Source of the DNA: a virus
Virus record (IMG/VR): IMGVR_UViG_3300046411_001309
Location: 1-25,026 of that record
DNA: 25,026 nt
Reading direction: 5' to 3' (one strand)
This document shows, piece after piece, positions 1 to 8,700 of this stretch (position 1 is its first letter; each line of letters starts with the position of its first letter). The notes beneath the pieces are model-generated. The model saw nothing but the letters and a program-made list of their open reading frames with translations. It made no database searches and was not told the origin of the DNA. The translations under genes and the position numbers were made by a program.

Positions 1-2354
1 ACTTGACCGGTGCCAACTACAGTATGTGTAACATCCTGTTCTGTCCACCAATTTGAGTTTTCAGTATAAGTGTAAGGATCTACATACTGTACCAAGTGAC
101 TAGAATCTATATTTAAAGATGGGTATAACGATTGCATTTTAGCAATATTAAAACTATTTACAACGGGTAATATTTGAAATGGTACTTGAGAAGTTGCACC
201 ATTACTCACAGGATCTATCAGTATTTGAAAGGGCTGTGTGTACACTCCTTTATAACTAGTAAGACTATCTCCTGAACTGGCTACCATTTGTGGAGGATAT
301 ACATAACTGTTAGTTTCTGTATTGTAGAATGGATGCCCAGTTATATTAATATTACTAGATATATCGTGGTGATATGCGCCTTGGTCTTCGTTAGGGCACA
401 TATCGTCTTGACCTGGAAGATCATTTACCCATGCACCATGACTAGACGGTTTTAAATTATAAGAAGTTTCGTAAGGGCTGTCAGCTGCGTCCGGTAAACT
501 ATAAAAATAGTTATGTAAGGCATTATCAAACTTAGACCATGAAGATGGAACCTGTGAATTATATGGATTAAAACTATTTGGAAGAGAATTTGCTTGATCT
601 TCATTAAATGAATTTAATCCCTTCGCTAAAGTATACCAGTGTCCGTTGTAATGGAACACATCTCCTTGGTTATATGTCGCAGTTGTACTATAATCTCCTC
701 TATCATTCCATGTACCTATACCAACTCCATTAGCTGAATTACTATCAGCATATAGTCTTTCATTCCAATTAACGAACCAACTATATGCTCCTGTATTAGT
801 ATTAGCACCGCCGCTTACTCCACCTCCACCAGGTTCTCCTAGATATGGTTTAGCCGCTACTTCAATGCGCATTAGGGCTGGTTTATTAGGTTCTAAACCT
901 ATGTTATTAGGATTTATAAACGTACCTGTAGGACTAGGAGATATTTTAAATGATTCAATAGTTGATCTTAGAGTGCCTAAATCAGCAATTCCTGTAGGAG
1001 CATTTTCGCCTACAATAAATTTACCATTGGTTTTAAATGATATATTAACAGGCGGAGGAGCAGTTACGCTATAATATAAATCTGCTACCCCTAAATATAT
1101 TAATTGAGGATTTTTATAAAGTTTATACTCCGTGTTATTTTCGTCATTGCTAGTTTCTAACCAAACTTCAGTAGTGTCGGTATCGAGTGTAGTACTTATA
1201 TTGTTATTAGAACTTGTCATGGATAATTCTCCACCTCCTAGAATATTAGGTATTTCGTTATCCTCCGGAGAAACTATAAAGTCGGTGTTAGTCGCTATGT
1301 TAAACTGAAATGAATTTAAATTAGGTACAGTATACGATACAGTACCATTTGTCCATGTTTGTCCATTACATAAATACCATCCTTCATAGTCTGTTCCTGC
1401 AATTCCTCTCCCTACCGTTAATAGGACTTGAGAAGGGTCAACTGTCATGTCAGATATTGTTTGAGACTGTTCAAAGTTAGAAGAATTTTCATACACTTCA
1501 TCTAAGAATGATACTATAGTACCTATTGGTATACCTGCTCCTATTTCTCCCGGGGTTTTAAAACCAATAGTTCCATCTGAATCTAAAGCCACTGCTATTT
1601 TACCGTTACTAGGATCATTTGAAGTAGGGTTAGAAGGATCAGCTATATTAATTCTGAATATACTTCCTACGAATTCAGCTGAACTAGAAGCCACTAGAGT
1701 GCCTGTAAATAAAACACCATTAGAATAATCTATGGACATCATTTCGTTTCCTGACAAATCACTAACTTTAAATTTATCAGCTGAATAATTAAATTCTCCG
1801 TCGCCGGCAATAGAGTTAAACTTAAATTCTATAGTACTAGTAGATGTATCTGAATCAGTGTCTAGATTAATATCTAAATATTGATCGTAATTTTTTTCAG
1901 AAAATAACCTAATATTTGAAGTTGAATAATTAGAGTTTTTGTTAATGTTTAAAACTCCTCCTAAATTACTTAAATTCTGATTTCCGTTATATTCTGGGTC
2001 GTTAGAAGCAAATCCTATAAGTACTGATGTTGGGGGATTATTATTAGTGTCACCCTCGTTAATAGGTGTAATAGTTTTTATACTAAGATTTCCGTTTGCC
2101 CATGTACTAGCGTCTTTCCATTGTGAATTAGTACTTGTATCTGCGGGTCCTTGGGGTCCTTGGGGTCCTTGAGTTCCCTGTGCACCTTGATCTCCAGTAA
2201 CACCCTGTGCACCGGTTTCGCCAATTGAACCAGTAGCACCCATAGGTCCTCCTCCATTAGCAATAAGCTGATCGAAGTTATAATTGATTTTATCTAGTTT
2301 CTCTTGCTGAGTATCTGACTGTAAAATCTGCTTTAAATTAATAGGTATTGGCAT
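1..2354 (-). CDS. Tail fibre/collar protein with collagen-like repeat and CBM-like module (3' end outside window)
   Basis: I read this frame by hand. It is open from the ATG at 2354 to the window edge, giving 784 codons with no stop seen, so the C-terminus is missing. Residues 1-33 are a short anchor containing DKINYNFDQL. Residues 34-70 are a collagen-like Gly-X-Y run ending GPQGPQGP. Residues 275-351 resemble the phage tail-collar module: IPIGTIVSF, then GWYLCNGQTW and VPNLNSF. Residues 549-608 look like a CBM5/12 sugar-binding module (YNQGDVFHYNGHWYTLAKG). The layout matches the next gene upstream (2414-5743), so the two are paralogues. Collagen-like stretches in phage fibres form trimeric stalks, and collar modules occur in short tail fibres. 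Role inferred: a trimeric receptor-binding or fibre-attachment protein. Whether it also ends in a Hint domain cannot be seen. The start is preceded by AAAAAGAAGTA rather than a Shine-Dalgarno sequence, and a late-promoter-like motif lies 22 nt upstream. Confidence 0.85.
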   Translation of the reverse strand, partial: MPIPINLKQILQSDTQQEKLDKINYNFDQLIANGGGPMGATGSIGETGAQGVTGDQGAQGTQGPQGPQGPADTSTNSQWKDASTWANGNLSIKTITPINEGDTNNNPPTSVLIGFASNDPEYNGNQNLSNLGGVLNINKNSNYSTSNIRLFSEKNYDQYLDINLDTDSDTSTSTIEFKFNSIAGDGEFNYSADKFKVSDLSGNEMMSIDYSNGVLFTGTLVASSSAEFVGSIFRINIADPSNPTSNDPSNGKIAVALDSDGTIGFKTPGEIGAGIPIGTIVSFLDEVYENSSNFEQSQTISDMTVDPSQVLLTVGRGIAGTDYEGWYLCNGQTWTNGTVSYTVPNLNSFQFNIATNTDFIVSPEDNEIPNILGGGELSMTSSNNNISTTLDTDTTEVWLETSNDENNTEYKLYKNPQLIYLGVADLYYSVTAPPPVNISFKTNGKFIVGENAPTGIADLGTLRSTIESFKISPSPTGTFINPNNIGLEPNKPALMRIEVAAKPYLGEPGGGGVSGGANTNTGAYSWFVNWNERLYADSNSANGVGIGTWNDRGDYSTTATYNQGDVFHYNGHWYTLAKGLNSFNEDQANSLPNSFNPYNSQVPSSWSKFDNALHNYFYSLPDAADSPYETSYNLKPSSHGAWVNDLPGQDDMCPNEDQGAYHHDISSNINITGHPFYNTETNSYVYPPQMVASSGDSLTSYKGVYTQPFQILIDPVSNGATSQVPFQILPVVNSFNIAKMQSLYPSLNIDSSHLVQYVDPYTYTENSNWWTEQDVTHTVVGTGQ
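531..710 (-). other. CBM5/12-like carbohydrate-binding module within the fibre protein
   Basis: This encodes residues about 549-608 of the truncated fibre protein. The spacing of aromatic residues, with TYNQGDVFHYNGHWYTLAKG followed about 30 residues later by VPSSWSKF, fits the pattern Y-x-x-G-D-x-V-x-Y-x-G-x-x-Y that ends at a tryptophan in chitin/cellulose-binding family 5/12 domains. In those families the aromatic residues stack on sugar rings. A glycan-receptor contact is inferred, not shown. Confidence 0.45.
2145..2171 (-). repeat. Three tandem copies of a 9-bp unit encoding Gly-Pro-Gln
   Basis: On the plus strand the unit GGGTCCTTG occurs three times without mismatch or gap. It encodes the end of the collagen-like stretch (repeated G-P-Q) of the truncated fibre protein. 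Identical codons in each copy suggest recent slippage-type expansion. The number of triplets, and so the stalk length, could vary between related phages. Confidence 0.85.
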
Positions 2355-2376
2355 TACTTCTTTTTATTATTTATGG

Positions 2377-2386
2377 TTTATATATC
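2377..2386 (-). promoter_or_regulatory. Late-promoter-like motif GATATATAAA upstream of the truncated fibre gene
   Basis: The minus strand reads GATATATAAA, ending 22 nt before the ATG at 2354, within a 59-nt gap between two fibre genes. The same 10-mer lies 26 nt before the start at 24324. The core TATAAA resembles the T4 late promoter (TATAAATA). No -35-like element was seen. Confidence 0.5.
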
Positions 2387-2413
2387 TGTATTAATACTAT
2401 ATCTTAATAATTA

Positions 2414-5400
2414 TTATTCGGTTTTTGCTTCTTCTTGATTATGACAAAGTACACCATCAGCTATATAGACATCATCTGCTTCAACATCTATACTATAAGT
2501 ATTAGATGTCTTTTTTACATGTTCGTTACTGAAAACCTTGGTCCATTTTTCATTTACATATATAAATTCTCCTAAAGATATTTCACTAACCTGCTTAAAT
2601 TGAATTATATTATTGTGTTTTACTAAAACAGGGTGTTCACCTGTTATTTTAGTTAGACCTTTATTAATATCCCTATATGATGCATGTGTTCCCTTTTTTA
2701 TGTTTACAACTTTAACAGTTGAGGTCTCTTTAATTAGTTTATTTACCTTAAAATTTCTCCATTCTCCGCTTTCGCTTAATCCATTTATTTCGTATGAAGA
2801 TAGGTTATCTCCTATTTGTAAGTTTTCAACTTTTTTAAATTTACCGTTTGACATAGTTATTAATGTTCCTTCTACGTGACATGGTCCCCATATAAAATCA
2901 GTATCAGTGTCTGAGCTTGTTGTAATCGGATAAGGACCGTTAAAATCAAGATCAATCGTTTGATGGGTTCCGGCGCTTTGAGTCGGCATTATACTAATTG
3001 TTACGTTATTATTAAAGTTGCTTATACTACTTACCTCCATTGAAAGGGTACCTGGTATATTGCTGAGTGTAAAATCAGAAGTACTTAAATTAGGCCCATT
3101 CCAATTAAAATTGGCGACTGTGGTCCCGGAACCAGTTCCCATATCCGGACTAATGCTAGTGAAATCAAATGTATACTCACTAGGCGTAGAGCCTCCACTA
3201 CAATCTGATAAAGTAGGAGCCATAGAATTAGAATTAATTTCTCTATATTTTGAAGAAACTGAATCAGCGATAACTATGTTTGGTTGCTCCCCTATTATAG
3301 GACCGTCTTTTACTAGGACTAGAGGGTGTTTTCCAGTGTCAGCTAGGGAGGTTGTACTAGACGAATGAGATGCATCTCCTCTTACGTATATTTGATCTGT
3401 AATAAAGTTAAAATTTTGAGCAGAAAAATTAGAAAAAGATAAACTAACTGTATTTCCTGCAAATGTACCATAGGCGTCTCTAGCATAGAATGTTAATGAA
3501 TTTGTTCCTGATGTATCGCATGCTGCACTACTTGAATTTGCACCACTAGCTAGGTGCCATGTCCTATTATAAGGAATATAATTATCTTTAATCGTAGCGC
3601 CTTTAAATTCGTTGTCTGAATTATTCCAATATTTTCTATAAGTCAATTGATAACCGGCAGGTAAGGATATATTATAACTACCCGTAAAGGCATCTGTATA
3701 TGTAACGCTTCTCCACCATCCAGTTGTAGGAATTACAATCTGATTAGAAGAATTAACTGACCATATATGAGAATTTGACTCATAATCTGTAAAATCAGGA
3801 TCGTTAGTGTTTGAATTTTGACTATTAGCGGTAGGATTTCCTTGAAAATCACTAGACACATGCATTTCAACAAAAACAGGATTATTACTATTTTGTATGG
3901 TTGCTAGAGAAACGGGTTCATTATTATATGTTGTTTGAAAAATATCAACTGAATTTCCGTCAACATCCCATAGACCTTCTCCATACCACATCCAACTCTG
4001 TTGGGGTTCGAACACATGTTTTAAACCTGTGAATCCTGTGCCATTTTCATAATATCTTGCTATTCCGCCAGGTACTGCCGAATGTTCTCTAAAAAACCAT
4101 CCGTCATCAACTTCAATTCCATTTTCATAAACTCTAATACCTGTCGAAGATGAAGGATTGCTAGTTCCATCGGTTGTAAAAGAAGCGTCACTTAGCCAAA
4201 AGGTATCTATTGAAGTACCTCCGCTTATATCAGCAGTCCACTGTCGCGTTACAGGATTAAGAGAAGCTGCATACCTTGCTGAAATATCAAAACCATCTTG
4301 ATCAGGGGAATCGACATATTCATGGTACCCTGCTGAAAAGTCTGTTGTTTCAGCTGTAGAATCTAAATTACCCCATTCATATCCATAACTGCCTAAAAAA
4401 ATAATACTAACATGTTCTCCAAATACGATATGATTTTCATCTCCGTAATTATTTTGAATATCACTTAGGTATCTTCCGTTTTGAGACCCTGATTGATGAG
4501 ACTGTGTAATAACACCTGTGCTAGTATTAGTTGAAAGAGAAGTTTCAGATCCTCCATATATGCTTTTTCCAGGATTAGACGTAGATGACACTCCAAATGA
4601 ATAATGAAATCCATTTAAATTAGGGGTATCATATGATATAATTCCGCCATCTCCCCATTTTCTACCATTACATAAATACCATGCGCCAAACATTCCATCT
4701 GGCCTACCTGCTCCAAAGTTTGTTCTAATGTTAGTAGTTCCACCTGTACTTAAATCTGTAACAGTTGCATTATCGGTATAAAAATTAGAAGAATTAAAAG
4801 AAGTAGAAGGTATTTTAACAATAGATCCTATAGGTAACACTGAAAATAAACTTGAAACATTTTCCCAAGTAACAGTTCCTACGTTATCATTTGATTTTAA
4901 TACATTATTTAAATTAGCTTGGTGATTAAATTTTAAGCCTCCTACTACAAATTCTACTTTTCTACCGGGTTGAGTTGCATCTACATATAAAGGATAATTT
5001 ATTACAGAGTTTTCACCTAAAGTATTAATATTTCCAAGATTAGAAATAAAATTAAAATTAATATTCCTTTGAAAGTCTATTTCATATCTATAACCGGAAG
5101 ACGCGTCGTTGGGCTTTATTTCGAAAACAGAATTGAACGCTGTTCCAAGGGCCAGATCAGATGCATTACTTATTCCAAAATTAAAGTAGTGAGAACTATC
5201 ATCACTATCTAATGAAAAAGATGATAAAGAAGAATATTCATGGAAATCCTCGTTATTTGCTCTTGTTGCTCCATTTGTTAAAACATTAAAAGCTCCATTA
5301 GAAGAAAGGTTTATAGGTGCCGTTGCAGTTGTTCCATACCATGGACTTAAATAATCTCCATTAGTGTCTAAGTTAGAATTAGTACCAATTACAGGAATAG

Positions 5401-5743
5401 CCATACCAGCAACTCCAATCGGAACAGCTGGCCAAATTACTTTTTGAGTATAATTATCTCCATTTTCATCAACGCCGTTGAGCATTGTACTTTTCCAGCT
5501 TCCAACAGCCGAAGGACCTACAATTCCTTGAAAACCAAATGGACCTTGATTTCCTTCAGTTCCCGTTTCACCCTTATCCCCTTCAACTCCATTAGGACCT
5601 TCTAATCCAGATGGACCTGATGGACCTCCATTTCTAAGAAGATTAAAATTGAAATTGATTTTATCAATTTTATCCTTTGACCACCATTCATTGCTGTTAG
5701 GATCTAGATCACTCTTAAAAAGTTCTTTGATTCTTATGTTCAT
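2414..5743 (-). CDS. Tail fibre/collar protein with collagen-like stalk and C-terminal Hint domain
   Basis: A complete protein of 1109 residues. Residues 1-38 are an anchor with DKINFNFNLL. Residues 39-76 are collagen-like Gly-X-Y (GGPSGPSGLEGPNGVEG and on). Residues 303-382 are tail-collar-like (LPIGSIVKI, then AWYLCNGRKW and TPNLNGF). Residues about 390-950 are Ser/Asn/Thr-rich, probably beta-structured, and unrecognised. Residues 955-1102 are an intein-type Hint domain that starts at Cys955 and ends HN, followed by only seven residues (QEEAKTE). The N-terminal half parallels the downstream truncated gene. Role inferred: a trimeric fibre on the baseplate or tail whose C-terminus is self-processed or cross-linked. 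The ATG follows the preceding stop by 3 nt (CATAACACATG), so coupled translation is likely. Confidence is high for a phage fibre/collar protein and moderate for the processing. Confidence 0.85.
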   Translation of the reverse strand: MNIRIKELFKSDLDPNSNEWWSKDKIDKINFNFNLLRNGGPSGPSGLEGPNGVEGDKGETGTEGNQGPFGFQGIVGPSAVGSWKSTMLNGVDENGDNYTQKVIWPAVPIGVAGMAIPVIGTNSNLDTNGDYLSPWYGTTATAPINLSSNGAFNVLTNGATRANNEDFHEYSSLSSFSLDSDDSSHYFNFGISNASDLALGTAFNSVFEIKPNDASSGYRYEIDFQRNINFNFISNLGNINTLGENSVINYPLYVDATQPGRKVEFVVGGLKFNHQANLNNVLKSNDNVGTVTWENVSSLFSVLPIGSIVKIPSTSFNSSNFYTDNATVTDLSTGGTTNIRTNFGAGRPDGMFGAWYLCNGRKWGDGGIISYDTPNLNGFHYSFGVSSTSNPGKSIYGGSETSLSTNTSTGVITQSHQSGSQNGRYLSDIQNNYGDENHIVFGEHVSIIFLGSYGYEWGNLDSTAETTDFSAGYHEYVDSPDQDGFDISARYAASLNPVTRQWTADISGGTSIDTFWLSDASFTTDGTSNPSSSTGIRVYENGIEVDDGWFFREHSAVPGGIARYYENGTGFTGLKHVFEPQQSWMWYGEGLWDVDGNSVDIFQTTYNNEPVSLATIQNSNNPVFVEMHVSSDFQGNPTANSQNSNTNDPDFTDYESNSHIWSVNSSNQIVIPTTGWWRSVTYTDAFTGSYNISLPAGYQLTYRKYWNNSDNEFKGATIKDNYIPYNRTWHLASGANSSSAACDTSGTNSLTFYARDAYGTFAGNTVSLSFSNFSAQNFNFITDQIYVRGDASHSSSTTSLADTGKHPLVLVKDGPIIGEQPNIVIADSVSSKYREINSNSMAPTLSDCSGGSTPSEYTFDFTSISPDMGTGSGTTVANFNWNGPNLSTSDFTLSNIPGTLSMEVSSISNFNNNVTISIMPTQSAGTHQTIDLDFNGPYPITTSSDTDTDFIWGPCHVEGTLITMSNGKFKKVENLQIGDNLSSYEINGLSESGEWRNFKVNKLIKETSTVKVVNIKKGTHASYRDINKGLTKITGEHPVLVKHNNIIQFKQVSEISLGEFIYVNEKWTKVFSNEHVKKTSNTYSIDVEADDVYIADGVLCHNQEEAKTE
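2438..2881 (-). other. Hint (intein / bacterial-intein-like) autoprocessing domain
   Basis: Residues 955-1102 of the 1109-residue fibre protein show the order of motifs of the Hint fold. First is CHVEGTLITMSNGKFKKVEN with LQIGD (block A, nucleophile Cys955). Next is ITGEHPVLV (block B, TxxH). Last is YSIDVEADDVYIADGVLCHN (blocks F and G, His-Asn end). The length of about 148 residues leaves no room for a homing endonuclease. The residue after Asn1102 is Gln, not Cys, Ser or Thr, so normal splicing is not expected. Cleavage at one or both ends fits better, as in bacterial intein-like domains. The residue before Cys955 is Pro, which often slows the first acyl shift in inteins. Confidence 0.8.
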
Positions 5744-5746
5744 GTG

Positions 5747-8700
5747 TTATGCAATTATTTTAGAATGGACTCTTAATTTATAGGAATATCCGGGTTTTTT
5801 ATTATATATTAATCTAAAGTCCAGGGGCTTTTCCGCAAAACTTCTAATTTCAAAATTAGTCAATTCTAAATATCCTCCTGAAGAAATGTCTTCTACATCA
5901 GAAATACTATTTAACTCAGATGAAGAACCGGCAATTTGCTTTCCATATATTTTTATAGAATCTATTAAAAATCTTGGAATAATATTTTCTCTAATGTAGA
6001 TATTTACATCGTCTTCTAGTGTTGTCTTATCTCCAAATGAAGATTCGGGTTTTACATATCTATTATAATAAGAAGTAATTTTATCCTCTTTTAGCTCTTG
6101 AATAAAAGAATCAGCTACATAAAAATCTATGTATATTTTTTGAGAATCTTCAAAGAAATACGCTCCTTCATTTTCTTTTTCATCATATCTAATTATATCC
6201 AGTTCAGTTAAAGATGAAACATAAATAGTGTCATATGAAGAAATATTATATTCATTCTTAACTTTCATTATCGTAGATGCCATGAATGATCTTTCTTCTA
6301 TGGGACTTAATGTACCACTTACTGGAACCGACCTAGAACCTCCATAGGATCTAGTGTAATAATCATTAGAGTATTTACTTTTAAATAAATTTAAATCCTT
6401 TTTATCTATTGCTATCTCTCCAATCAGAGGGTATAGTGGTAATTTATCAGTTTCTTGGCTTAATTTAACAACTGTTCCTCCTTCTTCATTTACCTTGTGG
6501 AAAAAGAAATTTTTAATAAAACCATAGTTATCGTTTAATTTTAAATTAGAAGAGAACATACAATTTATTCCTGAAAATCTATTATACCTTATATAATCAT
6601 GATATGCATTTTCTTCACTTCGAGTCCATTGATCCCTGCTAATATTCTCCCATGTATTCATAAGATCGGTGTCTATGAATTTATACTTTTCATAAGGAGA
6701 TGTAAAAGTTATAACATCTCTAAACAATGGATCGTATGAACCATTCATTCTTTTTAGAGTAGTATAATAACCTCCATCTTCTCTCGCAACTAAATCATAT
6801 CCTATTTCCCTATTGTTAGTTTTAAAAGCCTTTGGTTTATCATCATCTGTTTCTACAGTTAATATCGATGTTTTTATAAATTCAACACCGTCTTCTATAT
6901 GAATAACATAGTCGTTATTTGAAATTTCACCTAATTCTGAAACAGCAACATATTCAATTTCTCTATTAGAATTTATTCTATTTGAAAGCCCGTAAGAAGT
7001 AATATCTTGTAAAATGTTGTTCCAGCCTCTTTCACCACCTCCTGAATATTCTAGAGGTGTATTATTAGGAATTATACTAGGCTGCTGTAGTGGTTGATTT
7101 TTATCAATACCTTCTACCGTCCATTTATACGCCTGATTAGTAACTATTATATTGTTGTCGTCTATCACAGAAACAACTTCAAGTGCATATGTTCCAAACC
7201 CTGGGGCATCGAACAGTATGTATGAATATTCTTCATTTATTTTAAATATGTCTTGTGAGAATCTAGGCGCATCTAGCCCTACTGATTGAGCAGAAGACTG
7301 CATTTGTGTAGTACCTGTTCCGTCTCCCCATGAAGAAGTACCTCCAAATTCTAAAAATCCACGAATTTTAGTGTTCTTTACTTCGTCACCGGATTTTAAA
7401 TCTTCAAGAGTGTATAACAAATATCTATCTAATTCTTTTACATCATTTATAGAAACTCTAAGGTTGATTAAAATAGATATTGTTTTAAATTTATCGTTTT
7501 TAATTACTTCTATTTTAACATCATCGTTTATATCTTCTTCAGCCGGATTTGTGTTTTCATCCGGTGTATGATAGCATAATATAGTAGACATTTTATATCC
7601 GTTAACAGATGAAGAAGGTGTAAATGAAATAGGTTCATCTAATTCAAATTCCTTTCTATCTTTATATACATACCTTAGACCTTTAAATACACTTGAAGAA
7701 AAATTCATAGAATCTCCTTCTCCAAATATAGTATACATTTGATGTGGAATTGCATTTACCCAGTTTTCATCAGAATCAAAACCACCTGTATAATTCATAA
7801 AATAACTAAAATAGTCAAAGGACGTATCTTTAAATGCATCTGAAAGATATTCATAAGTTCCCTTTGTATTTCCAACTTCCACATAATCTCTAATAAGTGG
7901 TATGCTGTTTTCATTTTTTAAATACGAAGGTATGTTTAACAAATAGAAATGTTCCATGTTTAATTTCTGAGGATCTCTATCAGAAAAAATAGAAATATCA
8001 GAAGATAAATTGTTTACTCCAAATGCCTCATTGACATTTAAAATATAAGGTAAATTTCTAGAATTTGTAGAATTCTTCAACGAAAATTTACATATTGTTG
8101 GAATTATTCTAGAATTTATAGAAGTTTCTTTTAAATTATTTTCATTTAGCCTATCATATTCACTTTCAATTATATTAGAATCGACATCATTTTCAGTACC
8201 GTCATCTGCAATAACTCCGGTCAAAGATTTAAATTTAAATGAATTTAAAGAATCATCTCCAGGTCTATATACAATTTCCGAGTCTTCGTTAACTTGACCG
8301 TTAGGTATAGTGTAACCTGACCAGGGTTCACCCTGTAAAGATATTCTAGTAACATTATAAGAATCTCCCGTCCATAAAACTTCTTTAACCTGTACATATT
8401 CTCCATCAGTAGATGATTTTAAAAAGTCTCCTTTTTTAATAAAATCTCTAAAGTTTCCTCCAGAAATAATTACAGCGTGGTCAGGACCTGCAAAGGTGCT
8501 GCTACCTTCATTAGGCGCTAATATAGAAACGGAATATGCGCTAGAAACTGAAAATTTATCTTCATCGTTTTTATATTGAATGCTCTCTAAATCTAATGCA
8601 GACGTATCCGAGTTTGAGGTGTCGTAAAAATCAAAATTAAAATCTTTAAAATCATATGCAGAAAACTTTCCAAATGGAGTTTCATATATAGTATAAGAGA

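Noticed and set aside
865-1074. Plus-strand open frame of 69 codons
   Set aside because: It is antisense to the truncated fibre gene, whose minus frame stays open for 784 codons and has recognisable modules.
2078-2263. Minus-strand 61-codon frame
   Set aside because: It overlaps the collagen-like segment of the fibre gene in another frame. Its repeats (KDPKDPKDP) are only the frame-shifted reading of the Gly-Pro-Gln repeats.
2613-2879. Plus-strand open frame of 88 codons opposite the Hint domain
   Set aside because: It lies wholly within a well-supported minus-strand gene with clear domain motifs, and its translation shows no recognisable features.
2414-2881. Full splicing intein with homing endonuclease in the fibre gene
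   Set aside because: Only about 148 residues separate Cys955 and Asn1102, there is no endonuclease motif, and the residue after Asn is Gln, so ordinary intein splicing is not supported.
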